Shown here in pieces: positions 29,178-37,207 of a stretch of 61,457 nt of DNA. The stretch is from assembly GCA_026400755.1 (NCBI GenBank), contig JAPLOM010000003.1, positions 1 through 61,457 on the forward strand. The letters are read 5' to 3'. The notes under the pieces are model-generated. The model was given only the letters and a program-made list of their open reading frames with translations, made no database searches and was not told where the DNA came from. Source of the stretch: Alphaproteobacteria bacterium. GTDB lineage: Bacteria > Pseudomonadota > Alphaproteobacteria > CADEGL01. Numbering within the stretch: the first letter of the stretch is position 1; each line of letters opens with the position of its first letter. The position numbers and the translations under genes were made by a program.

Positions 29178-30557
29178 ATGGCGATCTGGACCGGCATCGC
29201 CTTTCTCGCGCTGACCGCCATCGCGGTCGTGGCGATCCTGCGCCCCTTGATGCGGCGGCCCGCGCCTGCGGCGTCGCGCGCGGCGCACGGCTTGGCCGTC
29301 TATCGCGACCAATTGTCGGAGCTGGCGCGCGACCGCGAGCGCGGCCTGATCTCGGATGAAGAAGCACGCGGGGCCGAAGCAGAAATCGGCCGGCGCATCC
29401 TGGCTCTCGCGCGCGACGACGCGGACACGTTGCCGACCGCCCCGAAACGTTCCTGGTTCGGCCCGACGGTGCTGGCCGCGATCGTCGTCTTTGCCGCGCT
29501 GGGCATCTATTTCCTGGTCGGCGCGCCAGGTGCACCCGACCGGCCGCTGGCCGCGCGGCAAACCGAATTGGAGCGCGCGCAGGGCGAACAAAGCAGAGTG
29601 CTTGAGGCCCGCGCGACGGAATTGTCTGCGCAACTGGCCGCGAAGCCTGACGATCAGACCGGCTGGATGCGGCTCGCGCTGATGCAACAAGCGCTCGGCC
29701 GCAACCAGGACGCCATCGATTCCTATCGCCGGGCCTACACCCTGTCCGCCGGCGCACCGGAAGTCGCCTCGAGCCTGGGCGAGTCATTGGTCCTGGCCGC
29801 GCAGGGCCAAGTGACGCCCGAGGCCAAGACGTTGTTCGAGGGCGCATTAGAACGCGAGAAGCGCGAACCACGCGCGCGCTTCTATCTGGGTCTCGCGGAA
29901 AGCCAGGCCGGGCGTCTGCAAGAGGCGCTCAAAATATGGGCTTCGTTGGCTGCCGATTCGCGGCCCGACGCGCCGTGGATGCCGGTGCTGATCGCGCGCA
30001 TCCAGCAGACGGCGGCGGAGTTGGGCATCGATCCCGCGACCGTGCTGCCGCAGCAGGCGCCGGGGCCCAGTGCCGAGGACGTGCAGGCCGCGCAGGACAT
30101 GACGCCGGAACAGCGCGCCGCCATGGTGCGCGGCATGGTCGACCAGCTGGCCGCGAAGCTGAAAGACAATCCCAACGATCTGGAAGGCTGGCTGCGCCTC
30201 GCGCGCTCCTATCGCGTGCTGGGCGAGCCGGAAAAATCGGCCGACGCCTTCAAGCACGCCGCCGCGCTGGCGCCAAACGACGTCAACATGCAGTTAGGCT
30301 ACGCCCAATCGCTTCTCGTGCTGCAGAAGCCCGGCGCCAAGCTGCCCGAGGATTTCATCGTCGTGATGCGCCGCGTCGATTCGCTGGAGCCCGGCAACGC
30401 AGTCGCCGCGTTCTTCCTGGGCATGGCCGCCTGGCAAGCCGGCGACAAGCCCAAGGCCGAAACCTACTGGAAGAGCCTGCTAGCCAAGCTGCCCGCCGGC
30501 ACACCCGAACGCGCCGAGGTCGAAAGGCGGATCGAGGAGATCAAGGCCGCGCGATAA
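29178..30557 (+). CDS. ccmI: cytochrome c biogenesis protein CcmI (CycH)
   Basis: Apocytochrome c chaperone of 459 residues. Two N-terminal helices flank a cytoplasmic loop with LAVYRDQLSELARDRERGLI, the classic CcmI opening. The long periplasmic part carries tetratricopeptide repeats (GWMRLALMQQALGRNQDAID; GWLRLARSYRVLGEPEKSAD). The start is the ATG at 29178, one base after the ccmH stop. It closes the ccm operon. Confidence 0.93.
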   Translation: MAIWTGIAFLALTAIAVVAILRPLMRRPAPAASRAAHGLAVYRDQLSELARDRERGLISDEEARGAEAEIGRRILALARDDADTLPTAPKRSWFGPTVLAAIVVFAALGIYFLVGAPGAPDRPLAARQTELERAQGEQSRVLEARATELSAQLAAKPDDQTGWMRLALMQQALGRNQDAIDSYRRAYTLSAGAPEVASSLGESLVLAAQGQVTPEAKTLFEGALEREKREPRARFYLGLAESQAGRLQEALKIWASLAADSRPDAPWMPVLIARIQQTAAELGIDPATVLPQQAPGPSAEDVQAAQDMTPEQRAAMVRGMVDQLAAKLKDNPNDLEGWLRLARSYRVLGEPEKSADAFKHAAALAPNDVNMQLGYAQSLLVLQKPGAKLPEDFIVVMRRVDSLEPGNAVAAFFLGMAAWQAGDKPKAETYWKSLLAKLPAGTPERAEVERRIEEIKAAR

Positions 30558-30560
30558 AAA

Positions 30561-30589
30561 TTAACACCCTTTTGTGGCCCGCTTATAGC
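30561..30589 (+). promoter_or_regulatory. sigma-70-like promoter of the DUF2971 gene
   Basis: TTAACA (30561-30566), a spacer of exactly 17 bases, then TATAGC (30584-30589), 22 bases before the ATG at 30612. A housekeeping-type promoter this close to consensus is rare in this window and fits the foreign look of the gene it serves. Confidence 0.55.
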
Positions 30590-30611
30590 ACGCATTGCCA
30601 ATAGATTTGCG

Positions 30612-31511
30612 ATGACACGTCACTCACGAACACATTTCTTCAAATACTGCTCGGCTAACGTCGTGAAGCTAATTCTCGCTCGGCGCAAAGTTCGCTATTC
30701 CGCGCCACGAATTTTCAACGATCCTTTTGACACGCAGATCGATTTGCGATTCCCATTCACTGTTGACGAGCTGCAGAATCTCACCCTCCGCTGCATCATC
30801 GATGCCACTAGGGGCAACCTGGCGTTACCAAACTTCGGTCACAACCAGAATGTGGCAATTCTGGAAAAGCTTCGCCAATTGAGAACCCAGACCACCCTTT
30901 CAGATGCCGCCGTGATCAATCTGCTTAAAGCGGATATAGACGAGGGCATAAGAAACCAAATCGATGACCTTCCAAAACTTCATGCGGATTTCAGAAATGA
31001 ATTTCTGAATACCGCGATCATTTACTGCGTATCGGAAGTGTCCGACGACTTACTTATGTGGTCGCATTACTCGGAGAATCACACTGGCGTCGTTGTCAAG
31101 TTTCGGGCTTTGCAAGAACTTGATAACGCGTTTTGTGTGGCTACTCCCATAATATATCAAGAAGAAATGCCTGAACTCGCTTCGATAGAGGAGTGGGTAG
31201 ATTTCATGCTTGGTTTCGGAAAACTTGACGCACAGAAGATGTGGGCAAAGATGTTTTCCATCAAACACATCGGATGAGGATACGAAAAGGAATGGCGCGT
31301 AATAGACCATACGGAGGGTCTCGCGCCGGACTATCAGGATGTGGCTATTCATCCCGAAGAAATCGGAGAAATTATTCTCGGATGCAGAATCAGCGAGGAA
31401 GATCGCACAGAAATTTTGTGCTTACTTAAAGCAAACTTTCCTCATGCAAACGTTACTCAGGCCAAGAAAAATCCAACGCTTTTCAAGCTAGATTTTGAAA
31501 AGGTTGAATAA
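30612..31511 (+). pseudogene. DUF2971 protein gene with internal TGA, AT-rich and probably acquired
   Basis: The frame encodes 299 codons with a DUF2971 pattern: KYCSANVVKLILARRKVRYS, APRIFNDPFDTQID, VSDDLLMWSHYSENHTGVVV. A TGA at 31275-31277 (codon 222) interrupts it just before GYEKEWRVI; the family normally reads W-x-Y-E-x-E-W-R, so this is TGG to TGA. The frame then stays open for 77 codons to TAA at 31509. Base composition is far lower in GC than any neighbour, and a sigma-70-like promoter precedes it, so recent transfer is likely. DUF2971 genes are frequent in mobile or defence-rich regions, but their function is not established. TGA is an ordinary stop elsewhere in this window. Confidence 0.78.
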
Positions 31512-31524
31512 CGCTGCAAACGCA

Positions 31525-33093
31525 TTACCGCTTCAGCTTGTAACCCGACGCCTCCAAATCCCACGCGCCGTCCGCTTGTTTGGACAGAGTCTCCTTCCGC
31601 ACGCGTTCGGTTGGAGTCTTGGCGAAAGCCTCGACAAAGGCCACGTAGCGCGGCACCTGAAAATAGGCCAGGCGCGCCTCGCACCATTTGATGATGTCGA
31701 GCGGATCGGACGCGCTGCCCGCGACAGGCTTGATGTAGGCCTTGATGTCCTGTTCGCCCACGTCGGTGTCGACACCGACGACCGCGCATTCCTCGACCGC
31801 GGGATGGGTCAAGAGCACGCGTTCGACCTCCCAAGCCGAGACGTTCTCGCCGCGGCGGCGCAGACTGTCCTTCTTGCGGCCGAGATAGTGATAGTTCCCC
31901 TTCTCGTCGAAGCTGCCCAGATCGCCCGTGTGCATCCAGCCGCCCTTGAGCGCAGCAGCCGTGGCCTCCTTGTTGCGGAAATAGCCCTTCATGATGAAGC
32001 CGGGTTCTTTTTCGCGCACCAGGATCTCGCCCATCTGGTCCTGGCCGAGCGGTTTTCCTTCATCGTTGGCGATGCGCACCTCGAAGTAAGGCATGGGTGT
32101 GCCGACGCCGGCTTCGGGATCGCCCTCGGAATTGGCCGTGGTGATGCTGGAGCATTCCGTCATGCCGTAGGATTCGGTGACCTTCACCTTGAAGCGCTCG
32201 GCGAATTGCTGGCGGATGCGCGCGGGCGCGCCGGCACCCCACGCCACACGCACGGTGTTGTCGGCATCGCCCGGCGCCGGCGGTTGCTTCATCAGGATCG
32301 AGAGGATGCCGCCCAGATGGTGGATATGCGTGGCCTTGGCCGCGCGCACCTCGGGCCAGAAGCGCGAGGCGCTGAATCGTTCCGTCAGCGCGATGGTGAT
32401 GTCGAAAAAGACGCCGAGGACGATCACCTCGCTGCCGCCGATATGGAACAGCGGCTCCCACAAATACAGAACGTCGCCCACCTGAATGTCGCCGAGTCGC
32501 ATTGCGCCATAGGCCGAGGCGCGGAACATGGCGTCCGTGACCATGACGCCCTTGGGCTGGCCCGTGGTGCCGGACGTGTAGCTGAGCGACAGCACGTCCT
32601 CTGCTTGCGGATTTCCGGGCGGCGGCGTCTCGGCGCCGCCTTCCATCACCGCACCGAATGCATGGGTGCGCTTGCCGGGCACATCGGCCACGGCACCGCG
32701 CCAGATCACGTGCTTGCACTTCGTGCCCGCCAAGGCCGGCACCAGATCCTCGGCGAAATGCGCGTCCGCGATCACGCCATGCGGATCGGCATGCTTGAAC
32801 AGGAAGTCCAGACTAGTGGCGCGCAGATTGGTGTTGGCCGGCACCTGCACCACGCCGAGCTTCGCGCAGGCCAGGAAGGCATAGAAATGATCCGGATGGT
32901 TCGACAGCATGAGCGCCACGCGATCGCCCATCTTGAAGCCCAGCTTGGCCAAGCCGTTGGCGAAGCGGTTCACGCGCCGGTCCAATTCGCCCAGCGTCAG
33001 CGCCGCGCCCTCGTGGATCATGTAGACGCGATTGGGATGCGAACGCGCCTTTTCCTCGAGCGTCCGACGGATCGTCGTCGCGTTGCCCAGCAT
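31525..33093 (-). CDS. AMP-forming acyl-CoA ligase (CaiC-like)
   Basis: Acyl-CoA synthetase of 522 residues. Adenylation motifs are intact: LSLSYTSGTTGQPKGVMVT, SYGMTECSSI, WMHTGDLGSFDEKGNYHYLG and the lysine loop KTPTERVRKETL at the C-terminus. By general look it is near crotonobetaine/carnitine-CoA ligase (CaiC) and medium-chain ligases; substrate is inferred only. I start at the ATG at 33093 (MLGNATT) after GGAGTGAGC. It is divergent from an enoyl-CoA hydratase gene, a natural partner in acyl-CoA breakdown, with 89 bases between starts. Confidence 0.88.
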   Translation of the reverse strand: MLGNATTIRRTLEEKARSHPNRVYMIHEGAALTLGELDRRVNRFANGLAKLGFKMGDRVALMLSNHPDHFYAFLACAKLGVVQVPANTNLRATSLDFLFKHADPHGVIADAHFAEDLVPALAGTKCKHVIWRGAVADVPGKRTHAFGAVMEGGAETPPPGNPQAEDVLSLSYTSGTTGQPKGVMVTDAMFRASAYGAMRLGDIQVGDVLYLWEPLFHIGGSEVIVLGVFFDITIALTERFSASRFWPEVRAAKATHIHHLGGILSILMKQPPAPGDADNTVRVAWGAGAPARIRQQFAERFKVKVTESYGMTECSSITTANSEGDPEAGVGTPMPYFEVRIANDEGKPLGQDQMGEILVREKEPGFIMKGYFRNKEATAAALKGGWMHTGDLGSFDEKGNYHYLGRKKDSLRRRGENVSAWEVERVLLTHPAVEECAVVGVDTDVGEQDIKAYIKPVAGSASDPLDIIKWCEARLAYFQVPRYVAFVEAFAKTPTERVRKETLSKQADGAWDLEASGYKLKR

Positions 33094-33182
33094 GCTCACT
33101 CCGCAATCACGTTGTGGGGCGGTTTCCCAAACCACGGCGCTGTGACAGGCTTGCCCATCTCATTCGAACAAGGAAGCTGAAG

Positions 33183-33983
33183 ATGCCGCTGATTTATGAA
33201 ACCGATGGCGGGGTCGCCACATTTACGATCGACAATGGCAAAGTCAATCCGCTGAACCCGGAGATCCATAAGCAATTGTACAAGGCGTTGGACAAGTTCC
33301 AACGCGACCGTTCGCTCAAGATCGGCATCCTGACCGCCAAGGGCGACCGTGCCTTCTCAGCCGGCGACGATCTGAAGACGCGGCGCAAGCCGCTGGAGGG
33401 CGAGGACCGGGTGATGCGGCATTTCTATCCGCACACCAACGAAGACGACGAGCCCAACTATCCCGGCTGGGAGCGCGAAGTGCTGCGCATGAAGCGCTTC
33501 AAGCCGATCATCGGCGCGGTCAAGGGCTGGTGCCTGGGCCAGGGCATGATCTATCTGCTGCATCTGACCGACATGCGCATCGCGGGCAAGACCGCCAAGT
33601 TCGGCCTGCCCGAGATCGCCTACGGCATGGGCGGCGCCGCGGGCATGGCGCGCATCTACCGTCATCTGCCACGCGTCGAAGCCATGCGCCTGTGTCTGAC
33701 CGGCGACGCCATCGACGCGGAGGAAGCGCTGCGCATCAACCTGGTGAACGAGGTGGTGGACGACGCCCAGGTGCTGGACCGCGCCAAGGCTTTGGCCGCG
33801 CGCGTCACGCGTCATCCGCTGATGGCCATCCGCACCGAGATGGAAGTGTTCGTGCGCTGCGAGGATCTGGACAACGACAACGCCTATGCGCTGACCGACC
33901 ATATGTTCCGCCTGCAACGCGTCGTCAGCGATACGCAGAACTGGGACGTGGATTTCCAGAAGAAGGGCGTGAAAGGCGGCTGA
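33183..33983 (+). CDS. enoyl-CoA hydratase/isomerase family protein
   Basis: Crotonase-fold enzyme of 266 residues. The first oxyanion segment is DRAFSAGDDLKTRRKP and the second is VKGWCLGQGMIYLLHLTDMRIA, with FGLPEIAYGMGGAAGMARIYR after it. The C-terminal helices are present, so the length is normal. The glutamates of classical hydratases are not both obvious, so isomerase or hydrolase activity is possible. The ATG at 33183 follows GGAAGCTGAAG. It is paired divergently with the acyl-CoA ligase. Confidence 0.87.
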   Translation: MPLIYETDGGVATFTIDNGKVNPLNPEIHKQLYKALDKFQRDRSLKIGILTAKGDRAFSAGDDLKTRRKPLEGEDRVMRHFYPHTNEDDEPNYPGWEREVLRMKRFKPIIGAVKGWCLGQGMIYLLHLTDMRIAGKTAKFGLPEIAYGMGGAAGMARIYRHLPRVEAMRLCLTGDAIDAEEALRINLVNEVVDDAQVLDRAKALAARVTRHPLMAIRTEMEVFVRCEDLDNDNAYALTDHMFRLQRVVSDTQNWDVDFQKKGVKGG

Positions 33984-34025
33984 GCCGTTCGCGGCAATGC
34001 GCCGCGATTTCGCCTTGATCGGAAC

Positions 34026-34159
34026 GCAACGGCACCGTGGGACAGAATCCCGCGGGTGCCGTTGCCGCATCATGGAACCCGGTGACCGATCCGTGAATTG
34101 AATGCACGGACCTCGACGAAACGAGGACCATGCAGGCCTGCTTCGCATGGCCTGCATGG
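34026..34159 (+). promoter_or_regulatory. hairpin-rich leader before the Gly/Ala-rich gene
   Basis: Three stems lie in the 205-base gap. The first, GCAACGGCACC (34026-34036) with GGTGCCGTTGC (34055-34065), extends inward through GGGA/TCCC. The second is CCTCG (34111-34115) with CGAGG (34122-34126). The third is CCATGCAGGC (34128-34137) with GCCTGCATGG (34150-34159). None has a proper T-run. The first may end the hydratase transcript; the third ends 29 bases before the next ATG and could control its translation or stability. Confidence 0.5.
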
Positions 34160-34188
34160 AAAAAGTTCACACTGGGAAAGGATACATC

Positions 34189-34563
34189 ATGAAGAAGTTC
34201 GTTTATTTCGCCTCTGCCGCCGCCTTGGTCGGCGCGCTGGGGTTGGCTGATCTTCCTTCGGCTTCGGCCGCGGATGTGGGCGTAGGCGTCGGCACCAAGG
34301 CCGGCGCGGGCGCCGCCGCGGGCGGTAACGGTTCCAACAGCGGCACCAACACCGGTGTGGGCGCCGGGGCCAATACGGGCGTGGGCGTCAATCTTGGGAC
34401 CGCCCCCAGCGGTAACACGGGTGCTGGTGTCGGCGCCGGGGCAGGCGCGGGCGCCAACACAGGCGCTGGCACGCAATCGCAGTCCAATGACGCCAGCGGC
34501 GGCATGCGCGCCAGCGGTGGCGCCGGTGCGGGCGCCACGGGCGGCGTGAAAACGGCGCCGTAA
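34189..34563 (+). CDS. secreted Gly/Ala-rich low-complexity protein
   Basis: A 124-residue protein: signal peptide (MKKFVYFASAAALVGALGLA, cleavage near ASA-AD), then a mature part made almost only of Gly, Ala, Asn, Thr and Val in imperfect repeats such as GANTGVGVN, GNTGAGVGAG and GANTGAGTQ. The period is roughly 8-12 residues. It should be periplasmic or surface-exposed and mostly disordered. Function unknown; similar G/A-rich exported proteins occur beside stress genes in soil alphaproteobacteria. A good ribosome binding site (GGAAAGGATAC) precedes the ATG at 34189, and a perfect terminator follows. Confidence 0.75.
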   Translation: MKKFVYFASAAALVGALGLADLPSASAADVGVGVGTKAGAGAAAGGNGSNSGTNTGVGAGANTGVGVNLGTAPSGNTGAGVGAGAGAGANTGAGTQSQSNDASGGMRASGGAGAGATGGVKTAP

Positions 34564-34585
34564 ACGTTTCTTGGTTTTTTGGGAA

Positions 34586-34622
34586 GGGCGCGGCACGCGA
34601 GTGCCGCGCCCTCTTTCATTTT
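34586..34622 (+). terminator. rho-independent terminator
   Basis: GGGCGCGGCAC (34586-34596) pairs perfectly with GTGCCGCGCCC (34601-34611) around a GCGA tetraloop, followed by TCTTTCATTTT. It lies 23 bases after the stop of the Gly/Ala-rich gene. Confidence 0.85.
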
Positions 34623-34649
34623 GTATCGGCTAGGGCCAGCACGACCTCT

Positions 34650-34784
34650 TTAAGACGCCTGAGCGGCAACGCGCTGCCCGAAGACCGCGCGCGCTATCTG
34701 GCCGCGGGCATGACCGAGCACATGGCGAAGCCCATCGACTTTAAGCTGCTCCAAGACGTCATCGCCCGCGCCACCGCAAAATAA
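34650..34784 (+). pseudogene. relic of a response-regulator receiver domain
   Basis: The frame ending in TAA at 34782-34784 reads LSGNALPEDRARYLAAGMTE then HMAKPIDFKLLQDVIARA. This is unmistakably the last third of a receiver domain as found at the end of hybrid histidine kinases, including the conserved Lys-Pro of strand 5 (AKPID). Nothing upstream encodes the phospho-acceptor aspartate or the rest of the domain, and there is no start codon. It is a remnant of a lost sensor gene, cut at or near the terminator at 34622. Confidence 0.75.
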
Positions 34785-34862
34785 GCGCAGCCGCGAAACC
34801 CCAGAGCCTTTCGCGCGTTTCCTCACCGACGCAATACGCGACGTGAAGGAAGGCGAAGACCG

Positions 34863-35075
34863 ATGGGAATGCTGGATCGCGAGCGGGCGTGGCAATTCAA
34901 TATCCGGATCGACGGCGAAGTGTGCGGCCATGTCGTCCAATGCGGCCAGCGCTGGCGCCTGCGGCGCGCGGATCTAGAAACCAAACCCGGCTATGACGGG
35001 ATCGACGTGACGGCGATATTGGACCAGCCCCAGGCCATCGCAGCCATGCTGCGCGACCATCTGGCGCACGCCTAA
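34863..35075 (+). CDS. small hypothetical protein
   Basis: A 70-residue soluble protein I do not recognise. It has a strand-like start (WQFNIRIDGEVCGHVVQCG), a basic middle (RWRLRRADLE) and a helical end (PQAIAAMLRDHLAHA), compatible with a small alpha/beta fold. GAAGGAAGGCGAAGACC precedes the ATG at 34863. It lies between the receiver relic and a stress-type membrane protein. Confidence 0.5.
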   Translation: MGMLDRERAWQFNIRIDGEVCGHVVQCGQRWRLRRADLETKPGYDGIDVTAILDQPQAIAAMLRDHLAHA

Positions 35076-35146
35076 TCGCCGCGCGAAGGCGGAATCAGTG
35101 ATGTCGCGGCGGGATCAAGGCATTTTCTCGATCATTTTAAGTCGTT

Positions 35147-35171
35147 GGAACCGACGCGCACCGGCGCGGTT
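35147..35171 (+). promoter_or_regulatory. near match to EcfG promoter
   Basis: GGAAC (35147-35151), 16-base spacer, then GGTT (35168-35171), one base off the CGTT of the general-stress consensus. It lies 69 bases before the ATG of the small membrane-anchored protein at 35241. Confidence 0.5.
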
Positions 35172-35240
35172 TACAGGGCAGACAGATGGCCATCCGCTTA
35201 TGGCATGGCCACGGAACGAGATTGGTTTAGGAGGCTTACA

Positions 35241-35489
35241 ATGGCTCGACACACACTGAACGGCACTGGCAAGGCCCATGCGCGCCGCGAGGTTGACGGC
35301 ATCATCGCGGGCGCCACCATGGCGGCCGAGATCGCCATGAACAGCATCGCCAAGACAGCGCGCGACGAAAGCGAACGCGCCGTGACCTATGCGCGCGACA
35401 CCGTGACGGCCAAGCCGCTGACCTCGGTCGCGCTGGCTTTCGGCGGCGGCGCCTTGGCGGCGTTCCTGATCGGCCGCTTTACGCGCTGA
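35241..35489 (+). CDS. small membrane-anchored stress protein (ElaB/DUF883-like)
   Basis: An 82-residue protein: a polar helical stretch (AEIAMNSIAKTARDESERAV) followed by one C-terminal membrane helix with a glycine-zipper look (SVALAFGGGALAAFLIGRF). This layout matches ElaB/YqjD/DUF883 proteins, tail-anchored proteins linked in E. coli to stationary phase and ribosome attachment. Assignment is by pattern. AGGAGGCTTACA gives an excellent ribosome binding site for the ATG at 35241. The EcfG-like promoter upstream fits a stress role. Confidence 0.65.
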   Translation: MARHTLNGTGKAHARREVDGIIAGATMAAEIAMNSIAKTARDESERAVTYARDTVTAKPLTSVALAFGGGALAAFLIGRFTR

Positions 35490-35510
35490 TCGTCTCGCCT
35501 ACGAAAAGCG

Positions 35511-35582
35511 ATACCGATCCCGCTTCGCGCGGGGCCCGGTATCCGGAGCGGCGGCTTTCCCCGGAGCCGCCGCTCTTCATTT
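35511..35582 (+). terminator. tandem hairpins, terminator
   Basis: Hairpin one: ATACCG (35511-35516) with CGGTAT (35537-35542), enclosing CCCGC/GCGGG. Hairpin two: GAGCGGCGGCT (35546-35556) with AGCCGCCGCTC (35565-35575), an 11-bp perfect stem followed by TTCATTT. The second should end the plus-strand transcript just before the convergent oxidoreductase stop at 35586. Confidence 0.75.
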
Positions 35583-35585
35583 GCG

Positions 35586-36866
35586 CTAGAGCGCGACCGG
35601 GTCTTCCTGCAGATCATTCTCGCAAAAGCGTCCGGGCCGAAGCGCGCGCAGATCGACGTCGCTGCGCCCCGTCGCGATCATCTCTGCCAAGGTCTTGCCC
35701 ACGATCGGCGCCAGCGCCAACCCATGGGCACAGAAGCCGACCGCGGTGAACAGCCCAGGCGGACCCCACGGCCCGATGGCGGGCACCAGGTCCGGCGTTA
35801 CGTCGATGCGGCAAGCCCAACTGCGCGCCGCTTCTAGCGGCACGAGATGGGGAAAGAATTTTTGCGCCCAGGTCAGCCGCTCGGCGATCTGCGGCCGGTT
35901 GATAACCGGGTCGGGCATGGGTCGGGTGGAAGCAGTCGCGCTGAAATGCCGCTGGATACTATCGGCGAAGTCGCGGTTGAGGCGCAGCCGCGGCCGGCGC
36001 GGATTGCGCAGATAGCGCGGCAGGAAGTAACCGAGATTGCCAACGGTCGCCGCGCTTAAATCGTGATCGGGCGGCGAGCCGCGATAGCCGGTGCCGAAGG
36101 CGAAAGAACCATCCAGCCGTGGCCGCATGGAGATATAGGGCGTCCACACGCCGGTGCGCGTGAACGGCTCTTTCACGACCGTTTCCAGGTTGGAGCTGCG
36201 CACCACCTGGATGGGCAAGGCGGCGCCCAGCGGGCGCAAAAAGAAATTCGTCGAGATGCCCGCCACGCAGACGACGGCATCCGCCGCGAATAGGCCGTCC
36301 CCCGTCCAAACGCCCGCCGCGCACCCGCCGGAAACCGCGATGCCGCGTACGCCGCTGTTCGTCCGCATATCCGCACCAAGACGCCGCGCGGCGGCGGCGA
36401 AGGCCTGGGTCGCCTTGGTCGGCGACGCATGACCGTCCTCTTCGGTGAAGATGCCCGAGCGCCAAGGGCCGTGAAGCTTCGGCGAGATGCGCGCGATCTC
36501 GGCGCGGTCGACGGCGCGGGTGGACAGGCCGTTGGCGCGCGCGGCCTCGCAGCTTTTCCGCAGCCGCTCCTCGTCGGCCTCCGTCTCCGCCACCACCAGG
36601 TTGCCCTGGCGCACATACTCCACATCGGCATCGAGCTCGGCGGAGAGCGTTTCCCACATCCGGTTCGCCAGCACCGATAGCGGCAGCTCCGCGCGATGAC
36701 GGCCCTGGCATCGCACATAGCCGAGCGCGCGGCTCGATTGCTCGGTGCCGATCTCGCCACGCTCGAACACGGTGACGGAGATGCCCAGCCGGCGCAGATA
36801 ATAGGCCGCGGCGCAGCCCATGATGCCGCCGCCGATGATGGCCACTTGCTTGACGGAACGATCCAA
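35586..36866 (-). CDS. FAD-dependent oxidoreductase, DAO family
   Basis: Flavoprotein of 426 residues of the D-amino-acid/sarcosine/glycine oxidase type. The dinucleotide fold opens with VAIIGGGIMGCAAAYYLRRL, ending at the ribose-binding Glu of VTVFERGEIG. The C-terminal FAD motif is IGPWGPPGLFTAVGFCAHGLALAP. The TTG at 36866 is preceded by GGGGGAGGCGCC; the frame stays open further upstream only because it reads through the tRNA gene. Substrate unknown (an amine or amino acid is likely). It starts 68 bases after tRNA-Ala on the same strand, so it may share its transcript. Confidence 0.88.
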   Translation of the reverse strand: MDRSVKQVAIIGGGIMGCAAAYYLRRLGISVTVFERGEIGTEQSSRALGYVRCQGRHRAELPLSVLANRMWETLSAELDADVEYVRQGNLVVAETEADEERLRKSCEAARANGLSTRAVDRAEIARISPKLHGPWRSGIFTEEDGHASPTKATQAFAAAARRLGADMRTNSGVRGIAVSGGCAAGVWTGDGLFAADAVVCVAGISTNFFLRPLGAALPIQVVRSSNLETVVKEPFTRTGVWTPYISMRPRLDGSFAFGTGYRGSPPDHDLSAATVGNLGYFLPRYLRNPRRPRLRLNRDFADSIQRHFSATASTRPMPDPVINRPQIAERLTWAQKFFPHLVPLEAARSWACRIDVTPDLVPAIGPWGPPGLFTAVGFCAHGLALAPIVGKTLAEMIATGRSDVDLRALRPGRFCENDLQEDPVAL

Positions 36867-36934
36867 GGCGCCTCCCCCGAGGCGAGCCTCAGCGGCCCAA
36901 CGCTTGGTCACCACGAACCCCGGTGAAGAAAGGG

Positions 36935-37010
36935 TGGTGGAGCTGAGGGGAATCGAACCCCTGACCTCCTCATTGCGAACGAGGCGCTCTCCCATCTGAG
37001 CTACAGCCCC
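36935..37010 (-). tRNA. tRNA-Ala(CGC)
   Basis: A full cloverleaf on the minus strand: acceptor GGGGCTG pairs with CAGCTCC with the G3:U70 wobble that identifies alanine tRNAs; D-arm GCTC...GAGC; anticodon loop TTCGCAA (anticodon CGC, reading GCG); variable loop AGGTC; T-arm AGGGG-TTCGATT-CCCCT. The discriminator A is followed by an encoded CCA (36935-36937). GCG is a very common alanine codon in this GC-rich sequence. Confidence 0.97.
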
Positions 37011-37207
37011 GGGCCACGCGTGCGCGTGCCTCGGAAAGGCGGGCGGATAATGTCCGGCGGGGGGAAGCCCGTCAAGGCAACCGCCGAACGCCATTTTTTC
37101 GAGCCGGGCGAAGGGTTTGGCTGAGGTCCGCCGCGCCGCGCGCTTGCGTGGCTTCCGCCCCGCCTGTAGGCTTTTTTCGACGTCGAACCTAGGGGCAAAG
37201 ACCGGCC

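Noticed and set aside
31275-31277. TGA in DUF2971 as recoded tryptophan or selenocysteine
   Set aside because: Genes such as acnA and ccmA in this window end normally on TGA, so the code is standard, and no SECIS-like stem is evident.
36867-37094. Extended start of the FAD oxidoreductase at 37094
   Set aside because: The extra 76 codons run through the tRNA-Ala gene; the TTG at 36866 has an excellent ribosome binding site and precedes the Rossmann motif exactly.
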